DNA from: Clostridia bacterium
Lineage (GTDB): Bacteria > Bacillota > Clostridia > Oscillospirales > Acutalibacteraceae
DNA: 8,761 nt
Direction: 5' to 3'
NCBI GenBank assembly: GCA_900766945.1
Contig: CAAFXD010000196.1
Location: 1-8,761 of the forward strand
Position numbers and translations under genes: made by a program. Below the pieces are notes generated by a model. It was not told the origin of the DNA. It ran no database searches and saw only the letters and a program-made list of their open reading frames with translations. Below are positions 1 to 5,978 of this stretch, piece after piece (position 1 is the stretch's first letter; each line of letters starts with the position of its first letter).

Positions 1-1805
1 ACATAATAGCCGCCGCGCCCGTCGTAAAAGCTTTCGTAACTGTCGCCGCTTTGCTTTTCACGGTCGGCGGGGATTTTTGCCGCCGCCGCTTCTATGCGGA
101 ATGCCGTTCGCTCGCAAAATGTCGCCTCGGTGCCCGCGGGCACCTCCTGTAAAATCGGCAGTTCCAACCGTCTGCCCGTTACGGTTTCCAGCGTCTCCCG
201 CAAATCCGCCTGTGACGGCAGTGCCGCAGGCGTCGGGAAGGTCATTTCCAAACGCAGTGTGTCACCCGGCATATAGGCGCAAAGCACATTTTGCACCGCA
301 ATGCCGTAGGTGTTCTCCAAAGTCTCGCACACGCGCGAAGCCGCCGATTCGTCAAAGTGAAACTCCTCGGCAAATTCGGCGGATAACGCCTCCAACATAT
401 CGACAACCCCGTCAAAGCGTTCGGCATTGGCCTGCCGCAGTTCCCGAAGCCTTGCCTGCGCCGCGCTGTGCTCCGCGTCGCGCATCGAAAAGCGCTGTAA
501 ACTTTCGGTCAGCGCCGTCAGCCGAATACAGCGCGCCTGCATGGCGGCGGGAATGTTTTCTGCACAAAGGGGCTTGCTTTCCCGCAACGGAATATCCATT
601 TGCGCAAACGCCTGCAAGGTGTCGCGCCGATGCTGTTCCCAACAATAGGCATATCTGCCGCAGTTGTCACAAACGGCTTCTTTGGCACGGGCAAATCGGG
701 TTTGCGCTTGTGCGGGTGCAACGCTGTCCATAATTTCGGACGCTTTTTGCACCGTCTGTGAAAGCGTTTCCACCGCCGTTGCGGCGCGACCGAGTTGTGT
801 GCGGAACGCCTGCCGCCCCGGTGTGACCGTTTGTGTACTTTGCCGCGGTGCAAAAAAACGGCAGGCTTTCCGACGCCGGATTTTCGGGATGCACAAAAAT
901 AAGATTGCCCCGACAACCGCCTCCGCGAGCCGATACGCGGCGGAGACCTCCGCACCCGTAAACAGCAGGACCGCGCCCATCGCCGCCAAAGCAAATCCCA
1001 CGCCGAAGCCGCGCTTGGTATGCGCGCAAATCCCCGCCGCAAAGCCTGCGGCGGCAAAACCCACTGCGCCCGCGCCGACGGCAGGGTCCAATAAAAACGC
1101 GGCAGCGGCGGCAAGCCCCGCAATCGCGCCGCCCGCCTCACAGTACAGCCGAGAAAATGCAAATAAAAGCACCGCCGCCGCAATGCGCGCGGGGGAAATC
1201 TGCAAAATCGCAATATCCGCAACGGACGAAAGCAATAAAAATACCGTAACGCAAACCCCCGGCAACGCTTGCGTGGGGAGCCCCTCCGACCGCAACAGTC
1301 CGCGCACGGCATCAAGCGCCTGTGCAAAAAAATAGGTCATCGCAAAGGAAAGCGCCGCTTCGCCCAAAAGCATTGCCACCGCAGAAAGGGTAAAGCCGTC
1401 CGCCAAAAGCAACGCCGCACCCGTCAGCAAAATCACCGTCGCCGCGATGCAAGACGGCAAAAGGCGTATGCGACGCACGCGCTCAAATTCACACAGCAAC
1501 CTGGACAGCACGGCAACCGAAATCAGCGCCGCGACATTGCGCAATGCCGAAACGCTGTCGAGTGTTAACAGATAGCCCGCCGCCGCACCTGTACCCGCCG
1601 CGAAAATATACCGCGTGGGGACTGCCGCCAAAAAACAAACGCCGAACGGAGAAATGCCCGCCGTCAGTTGTACCGAGGACAACAGCAATCCGCCGAGGAA
1701 AAACAGCATTTGCCGCAAGACGCGGCGCACGCCCTCGGGGAGGAAGGCTTGTCCGTCCGACTGCGCGCTTTTGTGGATTTGTGCCGCGGTTTCAAAAGAT
1801 GTCAA
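1..1805 (-). CDS. spoIIE: Stage II sporulation protein E (SpoIIE), 3' end outside window
   Basis: SpoIIE is the membrane-bound PP2C-type serine phosphatase that dephosphorylates the anti-anti-sigma factor SpoIIAA, so activating sigma-F in the forespore, and it also acts at the polar septum. About 601 codons are open without interruption from 1805 to the left edge (I translated most of the frame by hand). The order fits the family. A short polar N-terminus is followed by about ten hydrophobic helices between roughly residues 30 and 310. Next comes a cytoplasmic region with the typical cysteine motif VCDNCGRYAYCWE (C379, C382, C388, W389), then a charged helical linker. The start of the phosphatase domain, SGDSYESFYDGRGGYY, is at about 586-601, and D588 is the likely first metal-binding aspartate. 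Roughly the last 220 residues are missing, judged against the usual 800-830. Start: no in-frame ATG precedes residue 33 (1709). TTG at 1805 is chosen because an AGGCGGGG tract lies a workable distance upstream. GTG at 1814 is the alternative, and an in-frame stop at 1833-1835 limits the choice. Confidence 0.95.
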   Translation of the reverse strand, partial: MTSFETAAQIHKSAQSDGQAFLPEGVRRVLRQMLFFLGGLLLSSVQLTAGISPFGVCFLAAVPTRYIFAAGTGAAAGYLLTLDSVSALRNVAALISVAVLSRLLCEFERVRRIRLLPSCIAATVILLTGAALLLADGFTLSAVAMLLGEAALSFAMTYFFAQALDAVRGLLRSEGLPTQALPGVCVTVFLLLSSVADIAILQISPARIAAAVLLFAFSRLYCEAGGAIAGLAAAAAFLLDPAVGAGAVGFAAAGFAAGICAHTKRGFGVGFALAAMGAVLLFTGAEVSAAYRLAEAVVGAILFLCIPKIRRRKACRFFAPRQSTQTVTPGRQAFRTQLGRAATAVETLSQTVQKASEIMDSVAPAQAQTRFARAKEAVCDNCGRYAYCWEQHRRDTLQAFAQMDIPLRESKPLCAENIPAAMQARCIRLTALTESLQRFSMRDAEHSAAQARLRELRQANAERFDGVVDMLEALSAEFAEEFHFDESAASRVCETLENTYGIAVQNVLCAYMPGDTLRLEMTFPTPAALPSQADLRETLETVTGRRLELPILQEVPAGTEATFCERTAFRIEAAAAKIPADREKQSGDSYESFYDGRGGYY

Positions 1806-1881
1806 AACAATCACCCCGCCTGTTTCTGAAAATCAAAAGCCTGTCCCAAACGCAATTCGGGCAGTTTTCAAGACAGCTTTC

Positions 1882-1914
1882 ATTATAGCGAAAGCGCCTT
1901 GCGGCTTCTGTCAG
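1882..1914 (-). promoter_or_regulatory. Putative Spo0A-type promoter of spoIIE (21-bp spacer)
   Basis: On the minus strand a perfect -10 hexamer TATAAT (1887 to 1882) is preceded by CTGACA (1914 to 1909), a 5/6 match to the -35 consensus. The spacer is 21 bp (1888-1908). At the normal 17-bp spacing there is only CAGAAG. In Bacillus subtilis the Spo0A-activated sigma-A promoters of spoIIE and spoIIG are known for 21-22 bp spacers, so the geometry fits the gene downstream. Possible 0A boxes, each one mismatch from TGTCGAA, lie upstream: TGTTGAA at 1922-1928 and CGCCGAA at 1953-1959. They are weak. The predicted leader is about 70 nt. Confidence 0.5.
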
Positions 1915-1980
1915 TTTCTGCTGTTGAAAAAAACGATTTTCCGTTTCTTTCCCGCCGAAAACGCCAAAAACACGCGAAAG

Positions 1981-2010
1981 AAAAGCACCCGCAGAAAAAA
2001 CTGCGGGTGC
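1981..2010 (-). terminator. Rho-independent terminator of the padR-pspC operon
   Basis: A perfect 10-bp stem, GCACCCGCAG at 1985-1994 against CTGCGGGTGC at 2001-2010, encloses a 6-nt loop. Read on the minus strand it is followed by TTTTCTTTC. It begins 20 nt after the stop of the PspC-domain gene and separates the envelope operon from the spoIIE promoter. Confidence 0.9.
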
Positions 2011-2029
2011 CGATGCAAAAACGGTCGGA

Positions 2030-2236
2030 TTACTGCTGCACATCAAACGGTGCTTCGGGAATCACGATTGCGCAAATGATATACAGCACAATCCCCGGGA
2101 AGCCCGCCGAAAAAACGGACAACGCCGCATAGAGAATACGAATCAGCGTGGCGTCCACATCCAAATACTCGGCAAGCCCGCCGAGCACGCCGCACAGCAT
2201 TTTATCGTTTTTGCTTCTGTACAATTTCTTTTTCAT
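2030..2236 (-). CDS. PspC-domain small membrane protein
   Basis: This 68-residue protein is essentially one PspC domain: a basic start (MKKKLYRSKNDK), the motif MLCGVLGGLAEYLDVD (about 13-28), then a hydrophobic stretch from about 30 to 61 that can form one or two membrane helices. The GVxGGLAxYxxxD pattern is the family signature. PspC-family proteins act at the inner membrane in responses to envelope damage; in Firmicutes they often sit beside DUF4097/HAAS genes and PadR or two-component regulators. It is the last gene of the padR operon, 51 nt after the DUF4097 gene, with a good AAAGGAG site 8 nt before the ATG. It lacks the long C-terminal extension of larger PspC proteins, so the small form is likely a sensor or partner subunit; that role is inferred. 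The family call is firm, but orthology to Escherichia coli pspC is not implied. Confidence 0.92.
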   Translation of the reverse strand: MKKKLYRSKNDKMLCGVLGGLAEYLDVDATLIRILYAALSVFSAGFPGIVLYIICAIVIPEAPFDVQQ

Positions 2237-2256
2237 TTTGAAAACTCCTTTATATA

Positions 2257-2267
2257 ATTATAGTATA
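2257..2267 (-). promoter_or_regulatory. Possible internal promoter before the PspC gene (-10 only)
   Basis: The AT-rich 51-nt gap before the PspC-domain gene contains, on the minus strand, overlapping -10-like hexamers TATACT (2267 to 2262) and TATAAT (2262 to 2257). No convincing -35 is found 16-18 nt upstream, and the leader to the ribosome binding site would be very short. It may allow extra expression of the small gene, or simply be AT-rich spacer. Confidence 0.25.
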
Positions 2268-2287
2268 TGCATTTTAAAACTGCGGGT

Positions 2288-3196
2288 TCAGTCGTCAACA
2301 TCCGCACCCGTGCCGATTTCCAAATTGCCCAAATTCACGGAAACGGTATATTGCGCGCCCGTAGCACCGTCAGTGCCCGCGCGCTGTAACGCCCCTTGGC
2401 AGGACGAATTTTTCCGCGTGACCGTGCGTATCAGTTCGCTCGGAATTTCCGCTTCAATTTCGGCATTGCCCGTTTGCACGGTATATTGCATGGTAAACGG
2501 TGCGGTTTCGGGAATTTCTATATCCACATCGCCGCAAGCGCAGTCTACGCACAGGCTTTCGGTCACGGTCACGTTTTTTTCGATTTCAATATCGCCTGTA
2601 TTCACGCGCAATTCTGCTGTTGTGAGCGTACAGCCCGCCAAATCCAAATCGCCCGCGTCAAGCGTTACAGCCATACGCTCTGCCGAAATATCCCGTACCT
2701 CTACGCTGCCGTAACGGACATCTACCGTCAGCGCGGTAAGCGCCTTTGGCACATAAACCGTCAAAACCGCCGCAACGCCGTCCAAATCCGATGCCGCGGA
2801 CAGTTGAATTTCGCCCGGTTGCGGAACGGAAAGCACATATTTCGGCGACGGATTGACGCGGGAGGAATATTGCTCTAAGGAAACCTCCACCTGTTCCCCC
2901 GTGCCTTGTAAAACGCGAACCTCGCCGCAATTTGCCGTGATTTTCAGCGAATCGACCGCTTCGAGAAGCGTGCCCTCGCCGGAAAACAGGTTTTCGCGTT
3001 CGTCGGTATCCGCCAAGGCGTCGGTATACAGAATGACATCGTTCCAATCGGAGACGGCGCCCGACCATTCGTCCAGCACGCCGCCGTCGCGGAAAAATGT
3101 GCGCAAGCCCTGCGAGCCGAGCGCAACCCCGAAGCAAACCGTACTGATAAAAGAAAGAACCAGCACCACCGCAGTGGCAATCATTGCTTTTTTCAT
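2288..3196 (-). CDS. DUF4097-type beta-helix envelope protein
   Basis: This 302-residue protein has an N-terminal hydrophobic helix (about 4-27, after MKK) that could be a membrane anchor or an uncleaved signal. The rest, from about residue 75 on, is a series of short beta-strand repeats of the type xVRYGSVEVRDI, LDAGDLDLAGC, VNTGDIEIEKN, ACGDVDIEIPE, QTGNAEIEAEI and VNLGNLEIGTG. These G-[DNS]-[ILVA]-x-[ILV] turns are characteristic of the DUF4097 putative adhesin / right-handed beta-helix family. The molecular function of the family is not established; membership in HAAS-DUF4097-PspC operons suggests envelope sensing or repair. It is the third gene of the operon, starting 13 nt after the HAAS gene, with a GGAGGG ribosome binding site that begins just after the upstream TAA. 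Most of the mature part should face outside the membrane if the anchor is type II (inference). Confidence 0.85.
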   Translation of the reverse strand: MKKAMIATAVVLVLSFISTVCFGVALGSQGLRTFFRDGGVLDEWSGAVSDWNDVILYTDALADTDERENLFSGEGTLLEAVDSLKITANCGEVRVLQGTGEQVEVSLEQYSSRVNPSPKYVLSVPQPGEIQLSAASDLDGVAAVLTVYVPKALTALTVDVRYGSVEVRDISAERMAVTLDAGDLDLAGCTLTTAELRVNTGDIEIEKNVTVTESLCVDCACGDVDIEIPETAPFTMQYTVQTGNAEIEAEIPSELIRTVTRKNSSCQGALQRAGTDGATGAQYTVSVNLGNLEIGTGADVDD

Positions 3197-3209
3197 GGTG
3201 TTCCCTCCG

Positions 3210-3761
3210 TTAAAAATCCGCGCGGCGGTAGCTGAGCTTTAAGAACCATGTGGTCACAAGCAGGCCGAGAACGCCTGCGGCGCACAGCATAACCGCCACC
3301 GAAATCAGCAAACCGACCATCGTCCCGCTCGGCACGACTGCCGCCAAAAATACGGTGGCAATCACAATGAAAATCGGCGACAGCACCAAAAGGGCGCTTG
3401 CGGGATAAATGCCGATTGCCAAAAATACGGCGATGAAAAACGCGATTGCCCACGGCAGATTGGCACGGCGTACCGGTTGCGGCGCCGCGCTGTACGGCGG
3501 CCGGGTGCTGTATTGCGGCGGCGGAGTTTGCCCGTTCGGCTGTGCCGCAGACTGCGGTTGTGCCCCCTGCGCGGTACGCAAATATTGCAAGGCGCAGGTG
3601 TAAGGGTTGCCGAGCTCCGCGCAAATTTGTTCTTCGGACTTGCCGCGCTCCGTGCCCGCCTGAAAATGCTCTTCAAAATCGGCGATAATATCGTCTCGCT
3701 CCGCCGGGGTCAGCGGCGAAAGATGATTGTAAAGCGCTTGTAAAAATTCGGTTTTTGTCAT
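3210..3761 (-). CDS. HAAS-domain (DUF1700) membrane protein
   Basis: This 183-residue protein starts with a HAAS/DUF1700 domain (about 1-63). Its motif is MTKTEFLQALYNHL, then LTPAERDDIIADFEEHF, then EEQICAELGNPY, the usual all-helical layout with an acidic DFEEHF segment. A Pro/Gln-rich linker (about 65-100) leads to three hydrophobic segments at roughly 103-119, 121-143 and 147-172, and the protein ends with a short basic tail. HAAS proteins are typically encoded directly after a PadR regulator and before DUF4097 genes, as here. They are thought to be membrane partners whose cytoplasmic HAAS domain takes part in signalling, although the mechanism is unknown. The start overlaps the padR stop by 4 nt (ATGA), and a near-perfect GGAGGTGAT site lies inside the end of padR, so translation is probably coupled to the regulator. 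Confidence 0.9.
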   Translation of the reverse strand: MTKTEFLQALYNHLSPLTPAERDDIIADFEEHFQAGTERGKSEEQICAELGNPYTCALQYLRTAQGAQPQSAAQPNGQTPPPQYSTRPPYSAAPQPVRRANLPWAIAFFIAVFLAIGIYPASALLVLSPIFIVIATVFLAAVVPSGTMVGLLISVAVMLCAAGVLGLLVTTWFLKLSYRRADF

Positions 3762-4075
3762 TTTGCATCACCTCCGAGAATTGTGGACACGCTTTCGGTG
3801 AATTCACGCCATTCGCGCTCCAAATGCGCCTGCATATCGGCGCCCTTTTGCGTCAGACGGTAATACTTACGCGCAGGTCCTGAGGAGGATTCCTTTAAAT
3901 ACACCTCAAAATACCCTTCCGCGCGCAGGCGTTTCAAAAGCGGGTACACCGAGCCCTCGGAAATATCAATTTCCCTGCCCACGCAGTCCGCAAGCTCATA
4001 GCCGTATTTGTCGCCCTGCTTTAACAGAGACAAAACACAAAGCTCCAAAACGCCTTTTTTGAATTGTGTGTTCAC
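3758..4075 (-). CDS. PadR-family transcriptional regulator
   Basis: This 105-residue protein is a compact (subfamily-2 sized) PadR regulator. A winged helix-turn-helix covers about residues 8-77: ELCVLSLLKQGDKYGYEL, the recognition helix region ISEGSVYPLLKRLRAEGYF (about 38-56), and the wing SSGPARKYYRLTQKG (about 64-78). A single C-terminal helix (about 79-100) is the usual dimerisation arm. Small PadR proteins of this type usually repress their own operon together with downstream membrane or efflux genes, and release DNA on a ligand or stress signal. It starts with GTG (4075), not ATG; AAAGGAG lies 7 nt upstream. It is the first gene of a four-gene operon with the HAAS, DUF4097 and PspC-domain genes, and a palindrome sits over its own promoter, which fits autorepression. 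The ligand is unknown. Confidence 0.95.
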   Translation of the reverse strand: MNTQFKKGVLELCVLSLLKQGDKYGYELADCVGREIDISEGSVYPLLKRLRAEGYFEVYLKESSSGPARKYYRLTQKGADMQAHLEREWREFTESVSTILGGDAK

Positions 4076-4162
4076 GGCGCTGCTCCTTTCTGCTCAAAAT
4101 ACCGCCCCCGGCGCCGTACGTCGGCAATGCGTTCCGCAAAACGAAACCGTCCTTCTCGGGGA

Positions 4163-4174
4163 ACTGTATACAGT
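4163..4174. promoter_or_regulatory. Candidate PadR operator, 12-bp perfect palindrome
   Basis: ACTGTATACAGT is a perfect 12-bp dyad that overlaps the -10 hexamer by 3 bp. A further TACTGT half-site occurs on the minus strand inside the promoter spacer (4187 to 4182), 12 bp from the TACTGT that overlaps the dyad (4175 to 4170), so both lie on the same face of the helix. The placement suits a repressor that blocks RNA polymerase; the PadR encoded downstream is the obvious candidate. Binding is inferred. Confidence 0.55.
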
Positions 4175-4200
4175 ATAGCACACAGTACCTTGTAATGCAA
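4172..4200 (-). promoter_or_regulatory. Promoter of the padR operon
   Basis: On the minus strand TTGCAT (4200 to 4195) and TATACT (4177 to 4172) are separated by exactly 17 bp, a good sigma-A promoter. An AT-rich run (about 4201-4233) lies just upstream of the -35 and could act as an UP element. The leader to the GTG start of padR would be about 90 nt; no clear riboswitch or attenuator is seen in it. Confidence 0.75.
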
Positions 4201-4273
4201 TATACTTTATAATATTTAATAATTTTGTAAGAAATGGGAGTACAAATTGGGGTTTGTGGGGATAATTTGTACG

Positions 4274-4343
4274 GTAGGGCGGGGGCTTGCCCCCGCCGTC
4301 AATTCACATCAAATCCCGCGGCGGGGTCAAGACCCCGCCCTAC
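4274..4343. repeat. Palindromic unit 1 (two GC-rich hairpins)
   Basis: A 70-bp unit is bounded by GTAGGG and CCCTAC. Left hairpin: 9-bp stem 4278-4286/4289-4297 with CTTG at the turn. Right hairpin: 9-bp stem 4320-4328/4331-4339 with TCAAGA at the turn. The middle contains CATCAAAT (4307-4314), which is shared with the second unit. Confidence 0.7.
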
Positions 4344-4363
4344 CCTGAAAATGTATTTCGTGC

Positions 4364-4435
4364 GTAGGGAACGGTCTTGACCGTTCCGTAAAACAGCATC
4401 AAATTTTACGGGCGGGCACGGAGACCCGCCCCTAC
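4364..4435. repeat. Palindromic unit 2 (three stems, cruciform-capable)
   Basis: A 72-bp unit is bounded by GTAGGG and CCCTAC. Left hairpin: 9-bp stem GGAACGGTC/GACCGTTCC (4368-4376/4379-4387). Central stem: CCGTAAAA (4386-4393) against TTTTACGG (4404-4411), with CATCAAAT spanning its loop and the first base of its 3' arm. Right hairpin: 7-bp stem GGGCGGG/CCCGCCC (4410-4416/4425-4431). The stem sequences differ from unit 1, but the frame (ends, CATCAAAT core, stem order) is the same, so structure seems conserved over sequence. Confidence 0.7.
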
Positions 4436-4528
4436 AAACGGGTGCGCAATGCCGTTCCGATAATACCCCCACAACCCCCAATTTGCAGAAACGGTTTTCG
4501 TGCCGTTGTTTTGGGGATTGTGCGGGCT

Positions 4529-5899
4529 TTATTTCAAAATCACCGTTGCAATGGATTTCGCGGGCACGGTAAAATCGCTGACAAACGCGCCGCGGTATGC
4601 GGTTTTGCATTTTTCCGCCGCGGTGGAAACGACCGCGGTCATTTCGGCAAACGCGCCGTCCAAAGTTAGGCTTTGCGCACAATCGGTTTCATTGACCGTA
4701 ACCAGCACGGTTTTATTTTGCGGCGACAAAAAGGCAAATACATTAAAACGGTTGCTTTCCTCGGGGAAAAATCCGATGTCGAGCGCCCTTGCGCCGACGG
4801 AGATATATTTTGAAAAATGCGCCATCGCGTAATACCGTTCGGCGACCGACCATTCACTGAAATCGTCGCTTGCCGACAGAAAACCGTCGCTGTAATCGAA
4901 GCCGTCTTCTTTTCGGCAGATTTGATTGACCGCCACCCACGCCGTCCAACTTTCCGCGCCGCCGTACAGCAAATCCTGCCCGATGATGCGCGCGGTAATC
5001 AGCGCGCCTTCAAAATCGCGGGTATGGCTTTTGTTGGGCAGTTCGCACCATTCGCTCATATCAAACCGCAGTTCGGGGTGCTTTTCCACCAATTCCGTTT
5101 TAAAGGTGCGCCGCGCGGCGGGGTTGTCATCGTCGTGATAGGAATGATACGAAAACACCTCGAGCACCTGCATCACGGTTTCGTCGGCGGCGAGCGCTTC
5201 TAAATATTCCGCCGTTTTGCCGCCCATTTCGCCGCTTTCGGGGCCGTAGAGTTTCACGGGCAACCCGCGCTTTAAAATTTCTTCGGCAAAAATATGAAAG
5301 ACCGCAACCAATTCCTCGGTTTCGTAATGACAGCCCTCTTGCCAAACATAACTGCCGCCCCATTTCCATTGCGGCTCGTTAATGGGGCTGATATATTTCA
5401 CGGGCAAACCCTCCGCCAAAAAATGCGTGGTCACGGTGAGCACATCGTCGGCAAATTTACGGTAATTCGCTTTCGGCAGATTGCAGGTGTGATATAAAAG
5501 ACTGCCCGAAGCCTGCCCGGTAGAAGTAAATGCGTAATTTGGAGAGTTTACAAACAAAATCAGCGTGTCGATATTGCCTTTCGCAAGACAGCGGCGCATA
5601 AAATCGCATGCCGTTTTGTCAGCGGAAAAATCGTATTTTCCCGTTTCGGCTTCACGGTCAAACTGATAAAAACTTTCGGTTCTGCGCCACGGATTTTCCA
5701 CACGGCAGTTGTCCTTATCCGTGCCGCCGCCGAGATTATAGCGGTAGATATTCAGCTTTAACCCGCTGTCGCCGTACAGCAGTTCGGCAATCTCCTCCGC
5801 CGCACATTGCGGCGCGCAGTATTGACTCCACCAGCACGAAGACGCGCCGAAGCCTTTGACGGTTTGCATCGGTTTTGCGGTTTTGAGATGCAGCAGCAT
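4529..5899 (-). CDS. GH30-family glycoside hydrolase, probably cytoplasmic
   Basis: This 456-residue retaining glycosidase has the GH30 fold: a (beta/alpha)8 barrel plus a C-terminal beta-sandwich (about 375-456, ending FTVPAKSIATVIL). Key motifs are KGFGASSCWWSQ near the N-terminus, SPINEPQW with the acid/base E175, and MSEW with the nucleophile E283. FVNSPNYAF (about 116-124) and SYHSYHDD (about 250-257) line the expected active site. The NEPQ form recalls the endo-beta-1,6-galactanase branch (GH30_5), but substrate cannot be fixed from the sequence; xylosidase, glucosidase or fucosidase activities exist in the family. There is no signal peptide or membrane segment, unlike many GH30 enzymes, so it may act on imported oligosaccharides. 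It stands alone between a terminator and the repeat element, with no transporter or regulator beside it in the window. An AGGGTGG ribosome binding site is close to the ATG. No strong terminator follows, only a 5-bp stem at about 4491-4508. Confidence 0.9.
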   Translation of the reverse strand: MLLHLKTAKPMQTVKGFGASSCWWSQYCAPQCAAEEIAELLYGDSGLKLNIYRYNLGGGTDKDNCRVENPWRRTESFYQFDREAETGKYDFSADKTACDFMRRCLAKGNIDTLILFVNSPNYAFTSTGQASGSLLYHTCNLPKANYRKFADDVLTVTTHFLAEGLPVKYISPINEPQWKWGGSYVWQEGCHYETEELVAVFHIFAEEILKRGLPVKLYGPESGEMGGKTAEYLEALAADETVMQVLEVFSYHSYHDDDNPAARRTFKTELVEKHPELRFDMSEWCELPNKSHTRDFEGALITARIIGQDLLYGGAESWTAWVAVNQICRKEDGFDYSDGFLSASDDFSEWSVAERYYAMAHFSKYISVGARALDIGFFPEESNRFNVFAFLSPQNKTVLVTVNETDCAQSLTLDGAFAEMTAVVSTAAEKCKTAYRGAFVSDFTVPAKSIATVILK

Positions 5900-5914
5900 A
5901 GAACCACCCTTTAT

Positions 5915-5928
5915 ATTATATAAGTATA
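5915..5928 (-). promoter_or_regulatory. Possible promoter of the GH30 gene (-10 region)
   Basis: The AT-rich stretch between the upstream terminator and the GH30 ribosome binding site contains, on the minus strand, TATACT (5928 to 5923) and TATAAT (5920 to 5915). A -35 is not clear: TTGTCC (5949 to 5944) gives 15 bp to TATACT and lies inside the terminator hairpin. Some promoter is expected, since the preceding operon is terminated, but its exact position is uncertain. Confidence 0.35.
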
Positions 5929-5931
5929 GAA

Positions 5932-5967
5932 AAAAGCCGCGGCGGACAATTCCGCACAGCGGCTTTT
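5932..5967 (-). terminator. Rho-independent terminator after the glnS operon
   Basis: The outer stem AAAAGCCGC (5932-5940) pairs with GCGGCTTTT (5959-5967), and an inner stem GCGGA (5942-5946) pairs with TCCGC (5951-5955) around a CAAT loop. Read on the minus strand it ends in a run of six T. It starts 12 nt after the stop of the membrane protein gene. Confidence 0.9.
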
Positions 5968-5978
5968 ACAATTTGCAC

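Larger units (their letters stand above)
4243..4485. repeat. MITE-like composite palindromic element (243 bp)
   Basis: Terminal inverted repeats CAAATTGGGGTTTGTGGGG (4243-4261) and the complement of CAAATTGGGGGTTGTGGGG (4467-4485) match at 18 of 19 positions. Between them lie two related GTAGGG...CCCTAC palindromic units and no open reading frame of note. The element fills most of the 453-bp gap between the GH30 gene and padR; the rest of that gap holds the padR promoter and leader plus a weak inverted repeat (about 4491-4508) past the GH30 stop. The layout resembles a non-autonomous mobile element or an intergenic repeat family. No target-site duplication is evident, and no transposase gene is present. 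Confidence 0.6.

Noticed and set aside
518..1327. Long minus-strand open frame of 269 codons inside the spoIIE region
   Set aside because: It is out of frame with the continuous spoIIE frame, and its product is Arg/Cys-rich and low in complexity, typical of a shadow frame in GC-rich coding DNA.
4076..4165. Riboswitch or attenuator in the padR leader
   Set aside because: The 90-nt leader contains only short GC palindromes and no recognisable aptamer or terminator.
4274..4435. CRISPR-like or tandem repeat array
   Set aside because: There are only two units. They share frame and ends but not the identical repeat-spacer pattern a CRISPR array needs, and the internal symmetry is palindromic.
4274..4435. 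Hairpins read as an intrinsic terminator for the GH30 gene
   Set aside because: The GC-rich stems are not followed by a T-tract on the minus strand and lie about 95-250 nt past the stop. They fit a repeat unit better, although they could still affect 3' ends.
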